Assembly (NCBI GenBank): GCA_903813345.2
Contig: CAIIXF020000001.1
Location: forward strand, 14,341,915-14,405,914
Direction of reading: 5' to 3'
From: Owenia fusiformis
Taxonomy: Eukaryota > Annelida > Polychaeta > Sabellida > Oweniidae
Length of the DNA: 64,000 bases
How positions within the stretch are numbered: position 1 is the stretch's first letter; each line of letters opens with the position of its first letter. The notes beneath the pieces are model-generated. The model did not search any database and was not told where the DNA came from. It saw only the letters and a list, made by a program, of their open reading frames with translations. Shown piece by piece: positions 27,501 through 42,500 of the stretch. A program made the translations under genes and the position numbers.

Positions 27501-30500
27501 AAATAAACAAACAGAAACAAGTTTAAAAATGAGAATAGAGGCAAAAAAGTCTATACATAAAATGTAATTAAAACCCGGGAATTAAAAGCAATTTTAGACT
27601 GTTAGATGATCTCTTCTGTAATCAAGGTAGTGATGTTGGTACACTTCCGCCGTTAGAAAAACAAAGACTAAGACAAAGACTATAGCAATTAATCCTTTTG
27701 TAATCATTAAATGTTAGATTCTTATTATTTTGTTGGACAATGTTCAGACTTCTGACTAAGATTAAATCATTTATGTTTGTATTTAAAAATAGTATTTCAA
27801 TCAGACAGACGTTCTAATGAGTTAGAAAAATACATTTGTCCATTTCCTCTCAAGAAGTTTTCAAAGGTAATCAAGTCGATTTGTTTGAGTGTTTAGCATT
27901 GTTTTTCATAACTTGACGCTTCCATGAACAGAATGACTTTGAAATGAGTTTTTATAATTTTAGCTTTTATACGGACATGCTTATTGTATATTTCTATATG
28001 AACGTTGTTATGTGATGTAACATCGCCCCCCCCCCCCCCCACCCCAATTACAGGTATACAAATTTAGGTCGGAATGCATTAACTTGCAATTAAAAGCAAT
28101 TTTAGACTGTTAGATGATCTCTTATGTAATCTAGGTGATGTTGGTACACTTCCGCATTTAAGAAAACAAAGACTAAAACAAAGAGAACTAAGCAATTAAT
28201 CCTTTTGTTATCATTAAATGTTAGATTCTCATTTTTTCGTGGAAACTCCCATATTCATTCACATAATGTCTTACAGCTATTTCGCAAATGACATAATCCT
28301 AAACAACATAATATTGCAGAACTGAGCGAAAAGAAAGGTGGAACAAATCAGATTAAGATATTTTATTTTTGAAATGCACAAAGGGCAACAGTTGAAGAAC
28401 AAAAGTTAAAGGCGTTGTGAAATAGATCGTGCTTTTATATGATCCCCTTCTATAGTACCCTACCCTTTGCATTTGTTCGACTTCATTTCTCTAATGAGAG
28501 TTTCGTCTTCTCGTAGTTTATAATTAGACTCTGCACGCAGCGTAATAGTGCCCCTATTATCCATGTTCATGTTCTCATTTGATTTTTCATCAGTTATGAC
28601 TTGGTAACATTTGCTCCGATTTTCATTACGGCGCCCGACCGATTGAGTATTTTGTTCAGAATTGAATACAATTTTGAACAAAATGCTCATCGGCCGGGCG
28701 CCGGTGCTGAAAATCTGAGCAAATGTGACCACGGCATTATAAAAGCATACTCTTTAATACACGAACAGATTCAAAATGGGACTTTATCTATCAGAGAAAT
28801 AAAAATGGAAAATTTGTATTCTGAAAATATTAACTGATGCATTGGAGTATTAAATATTAAGTTTTACAGTATGTACGCCAAATAAATACTTTTATAGTTT
28901 TATGTGCATTCAAAGGACCCCGTTTGTAAAATTAATAGAAATGAATAGTTTTATTATCGGGAAAAACTGAGAAATATCTACCAGATTCGCCAGAATAGTC
29001 ATCATCATATCAGTGCGAAATATTAGCAATATTTATTTTCTATGCGATATACACCTGATATTGATAGCCTTCCACGATCATGGTCCGTTGACATCATCAA
29101 CCTTGTGATTTGCCATAAGTGATTAACCAACATTTTTTAATTAAAAGTCGGGGTTGACGTTTCTTGACTTTTCACACTGTCATCAAAACAAAACATAATT
29201 TGAAAATAAAAGGCATAAAATAACCATTAAAAGTACATTTTTGAACAAAAGTATCAACTTATATTACACTGCACGCAAATACAAAGTGAAAAGAACGTGT
29301 TCCCGGAGATTGAAATACGGATCGGTAAGTCAACAAATCTAACTGTTAAATAAACAAGCTTAACCTATGTCTGCGATTGTTTGTCTGAGTGGCCAGATGT
29401 TATCCGTTTCGGATAATAAATTTCTGAGAATACTACTGATATCTAAAATACATCTTCCGTGATATTTTTCATAAAACAGGCATCTTAGCTGCAATTTTGA
29501 ATAATAGCGTAATTCCTAGCACAATATAAATTAACCCGCCTCTGTTTAATTCAAATATGCATTACCCTTAAGATTTATATACTTAGACACCTTTTCATTC
29601 TTGATTCGGATTTTTATCTTGTCTTCATCTAAATCTGTGGATTAATAACAGTTTTTAGTATACAAATTGAACATACAAAATGTAGCGTATTGATTACACG
29701 TTACAGTGGCGTAGCCAGCTTTCAGTGGGGGGGGGGGGGAAGGGGTGCGATCGTGGCATTAAAAATGTTTTTGAAGATTTGTTTTGAATTTTACAAAAAT
29801 TGGTGCAACTTCGTTCAAAATCGAGCTAGAAGCTTCAAAAAAAGCATTTTAAGACTTTTCTCTTCTATCTAATGGTTCTATTTTCATTGGTTATGGAGGG
29901 GGGGGGTGCGATCGCATCCCATCGCATCCCCCTGGCTACGCCTATGCGCTATATTAATATAACAAGGTTATCAATATCATGCCAATAGTTACCCTGCGTG
30001 CAGAGTCTACATGTAGTTAAACTACAAGACGAAGACGAAGCTCTATTTTAAGAAGCGAAGTCAAACGAATGCAGAAGGTAGCCAATAGTTAGATGGTTAA
30101 CTAATATTAACACAAAATAATAATACACGATAATCAAAAAAATAAACCTCGGTATTCGGGCCTAAAATCCAAGGATACGTGTACCATTACTTAAGTGTAA
30201 GCTGCAATACCATATCGGATACCTGTACCATTACTCAATAATAACCACTAGTAAGACCATAATACCAAGTTTAATAACCATCTTATTGCAATTTATTCCA
30301 TACGATTTTGTCTTGTGGTGGGTAGTTTTTGTTTGTTTGTTTACTTGTTTGTTTGTTTTGTTTTTTACATCGATTTAAACAGTTATTTACTTATCATAAC
30401 ATAATCATGTTATTTTTGTTTTCATATTCTTGAAACAGATAAAGACAAGGTTCAAATTACTCTAGTTGCATTTAAGATGTCTTCATACATTACATATGTG

Positions 30501-33500
30501 TATAAGTCAAGAATATAGAATGGCCCATTGAAAATGTTATGATCAGCAAATACCTTTACATAAAGGTATGAGAAATACACAATAGCAAAAAGTCAAGTAA
30601 TGCTTGTCAGTAGTGTTGGATAAATTTCAATCTTACAAATCAAATAAAATACAATACAAATACATTATGTTCATATTCTATAGAAAATTCAAAGGAGAAT
30701 GGCAATGTTGAAAACACTGACTTGGAAAGAAGAAAGGACACCTTTCAACATACATAATCTCATACCCAGGCTGGTAAACTAAACGAACATGTTGAAGACA
30801 GGTAGCCAATACCTGTTGAAAGCAGCCAGTCATCTATTAAATACATTTCTTTTCAGCTCACACCATATAACAGAAAAAATTAGTAAATATTTTTTTGGTT
30901 TCTATAGCAACCAAATTTTCCCACATCAGTCAAAGTTGTTCCCAGCGCTGTAAAATTCATTTAAACAAACTCCTAGGTTAATTTAAGAGTTGTAATGTTT
31001 GTTGGATAAATTGATGAAAATAATACCTATAAGATATCAATAAATCATTAGTTGAATAAAAACATCATAATTTAAAAAGACAATTATTGTAAGTTTTCTC
31101 ACGATCATGTTTCCAAGGTTTACTACGTCAACAAGATATATGATAACATAGTCAGATACAACACGTATGCTAAAATAGACTGTGTGGAAATAAATAAAGA
31201 ATACTACAGAAAGGCCAATTATTTCTATTATCCTGTATGCATCTATACTGCAAAACATGTTTTTTTAATTCTTGCTAATAACTTTCAAAATTGTAAATTT
31301 TGCTGAGTAATGATTTCTACCATATTCACCCTAAACTTGTTGTACAACAACATGTTATTAAAAGACACATGTCTCCATTTAAGCATCAAACACTTTTGGC
31401 TAAAACCTTGTGTAATACTTGCTCAATCAAATCTAAGAAACTGGACATAAAGTGAAGAAAGTACAGAAGATAAAGTAAACAACAAAGATGACAGCCTTTA
31501 GATAACAACAACAACAACAATTGTGATATAGGCATTCATTATAAAATAGAATCATAACAAAAAAATAATAAAATAAACCAAAATAAGGAACATGTGGTAC
31601 TTGATTGTTAAACACAAGATTGATGGGTATACCTAACCTACCTGTACAATGGGCAGCAACTACCTCTAGCTTATAGCGGGAATCTGGCGTGTTCTCTGTC
31701 AATTTAGGCGAGATATTGATAATGCTTCCTTTCCTGTTGTATAGCTTCAGTATGTCATTGGGACCTGCTTCAGCCGCAGCTCGGAAAATATCTGGAAACA
31801 AAACAATTTTATATCTATTAATCTTCATTAACATAAGGATTATCGAATAGTACATTGTTATATTGAGAAATGAGGGGCACATCTACAAAAAAGTAGAAAA
31901 TACCTACATTTTTATGTAACAATGAATAGCTATATGTTCGCTATATGTGTGCTGAACCCTGAGATCATAATCATGAAGAATATCATTATTATCCTCGTAA
32001 GCTTGGGATAAACTTGGTGGTGTCTGAATAAGTGACATCAATCCCTTGTCTATACCCCCTCTCTCTTTTTACCATTGGTAGAAGCAAGTGAGAAGGCACA
32101 GAGTGAGGTGTGCAAAAATATTTTAGTCTTGTGATTTTTTCAGACTTGCCATGGTTTATCATGATGGCATATATATTGGATTTAGTATTGGAAAAGCTGA
32201 ATGAAGAATATGTGTTCTTAATGATAGTTTAACAAATTAACAATGACAGAAACCAGATAATACAGATATTACATTAATAGATTTTCTAACATTTGAGTGT
32301 AACGAATCAGTTTGAAAATTACTTTAAGTATTATGGAAGACGAATTGTTTACTGCGTAGCATTTTTATTAGGGTGATCGTAGGTGGTAAGTGAGTAGGGT
32401 ATTCACGCTTGGAGTATTTCATATGGACATGTGAATTATGTATGTAATGTAAGGTCATTCTCGGTTTACACGCAAGCGAGGTATGACAAAGTTACACAGG
32501 CAAATGTTTTTAGAAATTTCATATTCGTTAAATTTTCAAAATACCAAACATGGCATTGTTAAGAACAGGTGAATCGTTTATTGAAGTCCTCGTATGTAAC
32601 TCTGCTTCAAATCGGATCACGGGGCCGACTTTAAAGTGTGCGCCCGACCCGGCTACGTATAGCACAGAGTTTATACTGGCGGATTAGACTAGTTCATTTT
32701 TTATATGTGTGTGAAAGCTTTCTCTTATTTGCGTTTTTTTCGTTTAGTACGGTTCTGTTATAATTGCCGAGGTCATATAACCGGGATAAAACAATGATTA
32801 TCGTTGACTGCCCACACACAAAACATACGTTGAGTGAACTACTAGTGTTATTACAAACAACAGACTTTAGAATTCAAAGCGTAGTGTGATAATAAGCTGT
32901 ACACTACCACTGCTGCATGTACATATTACTAATTTACTAGGGCTCCCAAAGAGTGGATAGGGAGGTTGTGTTTGTCACTTTTAAATTTTACATTTCAATT
33001 GTCATTTTACATGTCATAATTTGTTGGTTTCATTCGTTTAGCCAATCAAAACATTGTAAAACAATAAATCGTCTGTTACGTACAATCAATTTTGTTCAGT
33101 TTTGATTAGTTGTCAGAATAAAGTTTCGTTCATCTGAATCCATGTATCAAAACAAAAAACCTATTTTCACTTCAAAATACTTCAGTGAGATGAAGGCTCG
33201 GAATTGCCACATGCAATAACTTATTGTCGTATTCGTTATTTTATCTTCTCGATAGTAGCATTTAGTCGCACATTTGATGCCAGGTCACCTTGTCGCGTAC
33301 CTCTTGGGGAACCCCACATTTATGTGTGTACTCATGGAAGTAAATTCCCCGGTGTAGCCGAGAGCCACAAACTTTTCAACAGGTTCGAAATGACCAATTT
33401 CTCTCATATATACTCTAAATATTTTATTGTTTAGCACCTACAAAGTATTGCTAATAACCATATGTAATTTCAATAAGGAAACTTATCTGGCTACATGTAA

Positions 33501-36500
33501 ATTCAATATCAACACTAGCTGTTCTCTCAACACGTCCTAGCTTACCTTGTGGTGACAAACCCTGGATTTTCGCTATTTATAGTTTATCAACACCTGGACG
33601 CATGCGCATTTTATAGTTTATCGGGCACTTTAAGTTGAGTACCTCCTCCCTCCTTAAAAAAGGGGGTTAAGGTTGGGTCACCGGAAGTTGAGAGATTTTC
33701 AATTTAACTTCGTTTATTTCATGTAATAACACTTGTTTTATTTATATTAATTGTTACGAGCTTACCGTAAGTTCAGGAATGACTAGAAAAACAGCAACTC
33801 CACGGAGTAGCAAATCCCACCGAACAAAACATATTATGCTTATTATAGCTAGTGCAAATGTTGAAATGTTTGTGCACTTTGTGATAGAAGCATGAAATTT
33901 GGCACAAAGTTAGTTTATACCATTGTGAACTAGGCATCATCATATGAAATTTGAACCAAATCCGTTCACTGGTATATGAGTTATCAAAGATTACGTTTTT
34001 TACGAAAATTGGCCGCCATCTTAAAATTCAGCCGCCATCTTGAAAATTATTTGTTGCACAGAGCTACTGTGTCCCTAGGCATAATCATATAAAATTTCAA
34101 CCAAATCTGTTCACTGGTATTTGAGTTATCAAAGATTACGTTTTTTACGAAAAATTGCCGCCATTTTAAAATTATGTGGCCATCTTGAAAAAATTTTGTC
34201 GAACATAGCCACTGTGTCCCTAAGCATCATCATATAAAATTTGAACCAAATCCATTCACTGGTATTTGAGTTATCAAAGATTACATATTTTTACGAAAAA
34301 TGGCCGCCATTTTGAAATTAAGTGGCCATCTTGAAAATCTCTTTTTGTGCAAAACTCCTTTGTCCCTAGGCATCAGCATATAAAATTTGAACCAAATCCG
34401 TCAACTTGTATTGGAGTTATCAACTATTACATTTTTTACGAAAAATGGTGGCCATTTTGAATTGAGCGGCCATATTGAAAATTCCTTCTCGAGCAGAGGT
34501 CCTACACTCATAAGGCATAATCCTATAAAATTTGAACCAAATCCGTCAACCGGAACTGATTCGGTTGAAAAAGTACACTAACGCTGTCGGTCAGTTAGGC
34601 TACTACGCCTTTACTTATTACTCAGAACAGAATTTTATGATTTACTAATAGCCTTCATAGTGCCAAGCGAATATTACAGAATTTGATATTGACACGATGC
34701 TGTCGGTCAGCAAAAATGTTGCTCAGAGTAACATTCAGATGTTGAGATTTGTGGAATGGAACGAGATGTATAGTTGCTTGATGTAAATGGACTGATGAAT
34801 AAATATCATACTCGCCCACAAGGCCATTACTATTTGAAAGTTAATTTAGTAGTTGTGTTCTATGTTCGTGGTAAACGTGGAGTTTAGTTTACTTAATAAG
34901 CATTCATAATATGAGAACATATTTCAATCATCAATATTCTAAATGAATGCTTTTAGTATAATTAATTAAATATATATTTTGTCATGATGTGTATCCATCA
35001 TTCCATGCAAAAAGAGTCCCACTGTTATACAAGAGTAAGTCGAAATTAATTAATAAAAAAAAAATACTGATTGTGTTATATAAAGCTAAAGAGTAAATCC
35101 ATCAACAGCGTATATATAATGGAAATGATAACAATTTTATTTATCTATCCCTTAAATGCAAAAAAGTCATTCATTTTTTACTTTTCAAACAACCTTTTTT
35201 ATTAAACTCCAAAAACATTGTCAATGATTAAAAACAACATATTTCTTATCATTGAATAATATATTGGTTTTTTTAGACAAAAATTATCAAAATAATTAAG
35301 GATGCCCTCTAGATATTTCTATTTCAATAGCTCAGTGGTAGAGCGCTCGCCTAGAAAACAAGGGGTCATGGGTTCGGTCCCTATTTGGGTAGACAGACTC
35401 TTTCATATAAGCCTTTAGCAAAAGATTTCATTCTGTGTTTTCATAACAATTTTCTTTTGACAAAACATTTTAAAATAATAAAGGATGCCCTTTAGACAAA
35501 GTTGAAAATATTGACATTGACGCTTAATTTTTACTTTTAAAATATGAATTTTTTTATATACCATTTCTGTTTTTGTGAGGTAGAAGACATTTAATACTCC
35601 AAGGTATGTTTTGGGTTGAAATTTGAATTTTATATGGGATCTAATAGAATAGAGAAGTCCTCAATCCACTTTTGTCAAAAATGATACATCAGCAGATTAA
35701 CTTGGTTTTTAAAGTTCTAATATTCACCCTATGCAGACAGAGCCTGTGGGAAATATTGGGTGCGGAGCAAATGAGCGGAGGGTGCGGAGCTAACGGTTAT
35801 TTTTGAATTTAAATTTGGGATATTTCTGAAACTAAGCCGTTTTGGGACTTCAAATATACCAAGATATGTGTATTTGACACCAAAATCAATACAATTGTGA
35901 AAATAGTAGCGCAATTCATTCTTTAGCGACGCAGTGTGCCTTAAACCTTTCCCAGACCTATATATTTTGAAATTATCCTTTTAATACTGAGTCCCCAGCA
36001 TTCATAAAAAATGGTGTTCAAGGTGCACTATCTATACAAATTATTTTTGCATCTTGGAAGCCAGGCAGTATCTGTGTGATTTTATAAAAATTCGGAAATG
36101 TTCTTCAGATATGAGCCCCTCTAAATATTGGGTGCGGAGCAGCTCCATAAACGTAGCTCCGCACCCAATATTAAGAGGGGCTCATATCTGAAGAACATTT
36201 CCGAATTTTTATAAAATCACACAGATACTGCCTGGCTTCCAAGATGCAAAAATAATTTGCATGGGTAGTGTATCTTAAACACCATTTTTTATGAATGCTG
36301 GGGACGCAGTATTAAAAGGATAGTCTCAAAATATATAGGTCTGGGAAATGTTTAAGGCATACTGCGTCGCTATAAAATGAATTGCACTACTATTTTCACA
36401 ATTTTATTGATATTTGGTGTCAAATACACATATCTTGGTAGATTTGAAGTCCCAAAACGGCTTAGTTTCAGAAATATCCCAATTTTAAATTCAAAAATGA

Positions 36501-39500
36501 CCGTTAGCTCCGCACCCTCCGCTCATTTGCGCCGCACCCAATATTTCCCACAGGCTCTGTCTGCATAGGGTGATATTACTGTAATTATTGTCTGCTATGA
36601 TCTCGGTCAACTATATCTGAGAAAACATTCCAAACCTCAAGGGAACATCCTTATGTGAGATTAATTGCATAAAATAGTTATCATATGCCTATTCACAATT
36701 TCAACCAACTGTAGAACCTGTGTAAGTGGAACACCCTTGGGACCACAAAAAAGTGTTCCAATTGCGAGGTGTTCCACAATGGGCAATGGGCAAATGAACA
36801 AATGAACGCAGCATACAGATTTTGACAATGACAAGCCAAAAATAATTATACACATACATATTTTTATATTTAACATTTTCACAAATAATCATTTTACCAT
36901 TATCTGATTTTTTCGGGATTGAACTGCAATAATAAAGGCAATTGAATAAATAGAAAAATTTGCCAAATTTTATTGACCCACCCTGTACATGGACAATATT
37001 CAAATTAAATAGAGACAATAACATATAATACATTTACATGTACATGTATGTTGTAAATTTTTCAATTACTCAAGCCTTATACAAATATTACATATTTTTT
37101 AGAAAGATTAAGATAGGTCTTCCCGGCCTCCACCAGGCCTCCAATATCATTTTGTAAGAAATTCTTTATCTTAGATTTCTCATCTCATACGTAGACTGTA
37201 TATTCGATTGGGTAATTGTGCCTAATTACCGATCAGTAATGCATCATATACTCGTAAACTGGCTGATTAGTGTAAAGGTCAGACTCGAGGACAACAATTA
37301 TGACGTCAATAATGCGAGTGATCAACAGCAAGATCCAATTAATTGGCAACCTGAGAAGTAAATGGAGGAATTCCTTTCTTATTGTGATGAACTATGATCT
37401 GCACCAGTTAGTAATTTAATATATAAGAAGTGTCCAATATCATAACTATGTGTCATACACTGTTGCTCATAAATATGGAATATTAGATTTGGCAACTCAG
37501 AATTCAAAGTTTGGAGTAAGAGAACATTTATTTGGAGTTGGCTCAGACATTTATTTTCTAGGCAAATCATAACCACATATTTCACCTACAAATCAACATT
37601 TTTTAGAGAAAAAATATTAACATTTAAGTTTAGAAAATTACTGTTACTTAAACAGGGGTACCCTAAGAATTTTTGCATTTTCAAAACACCCCGATCCAAA
37701 TCGTCATGTAAAACAGATCAAGCAAAATAAACATCTGGTCATGAAGATTGAAGTGTCCTCTATCCAATGATAGCACTAATATGTGTTATGTCCTCTTTGT
37801 GCTGCAATCAGAGCATCAACCCTACGGGACCAGTATTGAATGAAACATCTGACCTTTCAAAGTGAAATAGGGCCCCATTTCTCAATCTGGGCAGTGCGTA
37901 ACGTGTCTAAATTTTGAGGTGGGGGTCCAAGTCACAAATCTCATTACCAAGGTCGTCCCACATATGCTCTGCATTAGCCTGTTTGGCTGACTTTTGTGCC
38001 CATGGTAGCTGGTCCACATTGCCTGCCCTGATGTAATCCAACACGATGCCACTAGCATATGCAACAGCATGATCATTCTGCAGTTGAATGTTGCCCCAAA
38101 ACACTCTGTTTACATGTGGTACTTGATGGAGGTCCAAAAGGTCAATTTACTCTAAAATTATGTTTGGGAATCACCAAGGGGGTGCAATTTCTGTAGTACT
38201 GCTCCAAACAACCTCTGCAATACTGCTCCAAACATAAATAGGGTCGCCTTCATGGACTGCCACATCAGTAAGTGTCCTTATTGTCTCTTTCCCCTGGTCT
38301 ACGACAGTAACGAACACAATTATCCACTTTGTGGAGGACACATCTTATTTCTTCACATGCTGTCATATGACACCAAAGATAAGGTCCAACGCTTTCCTGC
38401 CTATTGAAGGCACTTTTCTTTGTTAGGACCAGTCAGCTGTGGTCTCTTTAAAGGTCTCATGGCCTTGCATCTGATATAAAGAAATCACTGGTTGTCTATA
38501 GCTCTGGAACACGGGTTTTGAGGTGAGACAGCCATTCATCTCATAGACTACTGGTTGACTTAAAGCGATGTTGATGACATAAATGCAGCAGGTGGTGGTC
38601 TTTTCTTACATTTTTCTCTCTAGGGCTACTATTGCTGTGACCTGGAGTCATATTCCAGTGCCTTTGGTACCACTGCAAAATTTTAGGGACTGTTCCTGAC
38701 ACACCCCTAGGGTCCTGGCAATGGCAGTTTGTGTCATGCCAGAGAGCGCCATCACTATGACCTGACATGCTCTTTTTCACTTATTCTATGGAGCATCCCT
38801 TCTAAAAACTTGTCCAACTCTAAATTAAATTTTTATAAAATGTGCACAATGATTACAACTAAGATTTGGACACCTCTTACAAGTTACCATATCATGAGGT
38901 CATGGGGTCAACTGAGTGAATACAAGTTTAATCAACCATAAATGTTTTAACTTTTCATACCAATCAGTTTTATATGCAAAACTGATAAGGGAATGAGAAC
39001 ACATTAAAATTTTTCATCAAAATGTTATAATTTTGTAGAAATTCCATTGAACAGTTCGTATCTATAAAATATTCCATATTTATGAGCAACAGTGTATGCA
39101 ATTTGAATGAATCAAAATACGAAAAGGCCCAATTTTATAAATATTCTGATGAACTCTTGAATGGACATGAAAAATGATTGAAATGATTGAAATTTTAAAA
39201 AAAACATAAGGACCTGTAAAGTGGAACACCCTTAGGACCATAAAAAGAATTTCCACTTGTGAGATGTTCCTCTAACAGAGATTTTCTACTTTTCTACTGT
39301 ATTTGTAATTTAACAAAATATAGAAAATTCCGAAAAGAAAATGCCAGATTTGACATTAAAGGCAATGCCATAAAAATATATTTAAGACAAGAATTAGTTT
39401 ATGACTGAAATAAATTTCAAGGTCACATAAAAGAACTTCAGAAATCTTGATACCGCACAAAATTCTACAAAAATTGATCAAAGCTCTAGAATCGTCTATT

Positions 39501-42500
39501 ATTGTGATAACAGAAAAGCAAATTGATATCACAATCACAGTTTAGATATAAAACTTTTTTTTAGGAAGTGTCCCCTATTTTACAAAAACAACCCTTTCAC
39601 GGACTAATGAAATATGTGAAACAATTAATTAATTTTACATACTGTATTGTGTTTTTCTAACATTAATAGTATAGAGAATAGCAGCGTAACAAGGTTAATC
39701 ATTCCATCTACAAAACGATCAATAAAACTTGCGATTTCCGATTTAAAAAACATGTTTGAAGATGAAATATATACTAATACTGCAGTGTTAATTGATACAC
39801 TAAAGGATATCTGAGTGAAACCACTTCATTTATAGTGTTACATATACTTAAAAATGTACCAAGGACAGGGGCACTGGAGTTCAATTGCGACTTAAATGAT
39901 TTTATTGCAGACCTAAAGAATTAAAAGAAAATAAAATTTATCTGAAGTATAATAAATGGCATTTTGAAATGAAGTTTTAGATAAAAGGTACAATGACCTA
40001 CCATAGTGAAATCTATCCATCCCCTGTGGCTAAGCAAATTGAAGTAAATAACCAGGAACAGAAATCAAAGGGATTTTTATAAAAAGGTCACACACCTGAG
40101 GCGGGATTTAAACAGCTTTAATTCCTGAGGAAAATAAATATTCTTCCCTTGATACCTTCAATCATATAATCCCTCATGATAAAACTGCATACAGGGTGTC
40201 CCAAAGAAAGTTACAAAATAAAACAGGACTAACTCTTTTTCTTTCATCAAAAGGGAGCTGAACTTTGGACATGATAAAGATATATCACTATTCAATTTGC
40301 AGTCAAAAATTCATAGAAATTGTAAATTACTTACAGAGAAATTTTATATTTAAGTTGATATGCTCTTAATGATTTCCATCAGAGCTGAATGCAATTCCAA
40401 ATATGGAAAAATGGGCGAGGGTATTATCAAATAAGTATTTCTCTATAACTAAAGTGACTTGGCGAAACTTTTAGATATTTATGATAATTAAACTGTTTGT
40501 CAGATGAAAAAATTTAAAGAATATTCTTTCATCTACAGGGTTATTCCATTTTTTGTTTCAGGTACAATTTACTTTGAGACACCCTGAATAATCCTCCCCT
40601 CTCTCTCCAGCTGAAGCCAAGCATTGAGTTAATAAGTGTCAGGATGTCTGAATCAATTCATAATCATATTTTATTGCATGTATACCCCTATCAATTTTGA
40701 TCTCCCTGGAGATATTATCAGTTACATATTTCAGAATGTCTGACATCACATTTCATTATTATAGATGATAAATAAAACATGGGGAAAATTGGTATTTATT
40801 AATTGCATTCCAAGCATTGAATATAACATGTGCTAATCTGTTCTCAAAACATTGATATTCTAATTCAATCTCTTCAAATATATCTCTTAATAATTGAATT
40901 AGATGATAACAATAGTAAAAATATGGCATTAACATGATAAAATGTCAAGTTAAAATGACAAAATTAGGTAAGTTGTTACAAATGGTTACAAAAGTGTAAC
41001 ACATAGTTACAGACACAGACTGCTGAATGTAAGTCACAAAAATAGGAGCTAAAACAATGTCATCACCTCACTAAAATGAAACACATTTGAAATATTGTCA
41101 TTTTTATAACAAAGACTTCAAGTCAAAACTACAGGGGGTAACCTTATGATAAGATGTTGTAACTAAGACTAAAGACCTTCAGCAATAATGTGTATTTCTT
41201 CAGAGAGTACTTCTTCATGTCAAAAATATATCTGAATACTCTAACGACCCATCAATAAGGGTTTTACTCTGAATTGTGAATTCCTATGTATTGCCGAGGG
41301 GTATATTTCAAAAAGGAAAATTTCCAATATTTCATCCAGTAGAAGATGACTTTCTCCCCTATCTGACAGCTAGAACATGTCTGTGTGTCTACAACATATG
41401 CAGATGTAGAAATCCACCCCTATATTTTTCATCTAGTTGTCAATAATCAAGACTTTTATAGTACTTCTATCATTAAGATGTAAATTATGCGAGCTTCTCC
41501 ATTTCATTCTGACTGAATATCACCAGAAACCTAATTGCAATTAATACCTGAAATAAGGTGAAAATTTGCTGTAAATTACAAATAAGATTGCAATTTTACT
41601 AACATTTTACTTATATTCATAATTAGCACTTGTCTAACAAAAGTATGTGTGTATGTATATTATAAGGTTGTTTATGCGCAATCAAGGTTTACAAGACAAG
41701 GTTACACTTGTACAGACAAGGTTGCACTTGAACAAAGAAGGTTGCATTTGTATAGACAAGGTTGCACTTGTACAGACAATTTAGCACTTGAATAAAGAAG
41801 GTTGCATTTATATAGACGAGGCTGCGCTTGTACAAACAATATTGCACATGAATAAAGAAGGTTGTATTTGTATAGATAAAATTGCACTTGCACAGACAAT
41901 ATTGCACTTGACAGAAAAGATTGCACTTAAACAAAGAAGACTGCATGTGTACAGACAAAATTGTACATGTACATTGTTGCACTGGTAACAATGAAGTACT
42001 TGAGAACCTAAGTTTGCACTTGAACAAGAAAAGTTGAATTTGTACAGACAAGGCAGCACATGCAGACATTATAGGGTTCACTTATACAGACAAAGTTGCT
42101 AGTGTGCAAAGTTGCACTTGTACAAGGTTGCACTTATATAAATAAGGCTGCACTTACAGAAAAGGTTACACATTTATAAACAAGGTTATACTTATTAACT
42201 AGACAAGGCCACAACAGACAACTTGACACTTGCTCACATCAATCAGCAATGCTGTACAAGAAAACTCTTGATACCACCCAATAACAGCTTCTTTTGTTTA
42301 TGTTTACAAAAAGGTAACATCTCTTTCTTCCAAGAAACATATCAGCTCTTACGCATGGCTGAAGCCCCACAAAAGAATGTAGAATATATAGTTACACTGA
42401 AAAAATATACAATACTTGGGAAAACAAGCCCACAAGCAGAGATGGCCAAATTGCTAATCACCCATCTTCAAATGAATGAGCAGCAGAATATATCAGGTAA

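Noticed and set aside
27580-28236. LTR pair of a retroelement
   Set aside because: The 150-bp direct repeats are only 500 bp apart, with no coding sequence, primer site or TG/CA ends seen; a local duplication explains them.
35320-35395. A working tRNA gene
   Set aside because: A and B boxes are present, but the anticodon stem has mismatches and the acceptor ends pair weakly; the shared body with another copy shows it is a SINE.
35729-36568. Duplicated small gene encoding VPKRLSFRNIP peptides
   Set aside because: The two open frames are the two arms of one palindromic element, so similarity is a consequence of the inverted repeat.
41689-42081. 130-codon minus open frame with Cys/Tyr/Lys repeats
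   Set aside because: Lies entirely in the 20-bp minisatellite, is open in several frames on both strands, and has no splice or start context.
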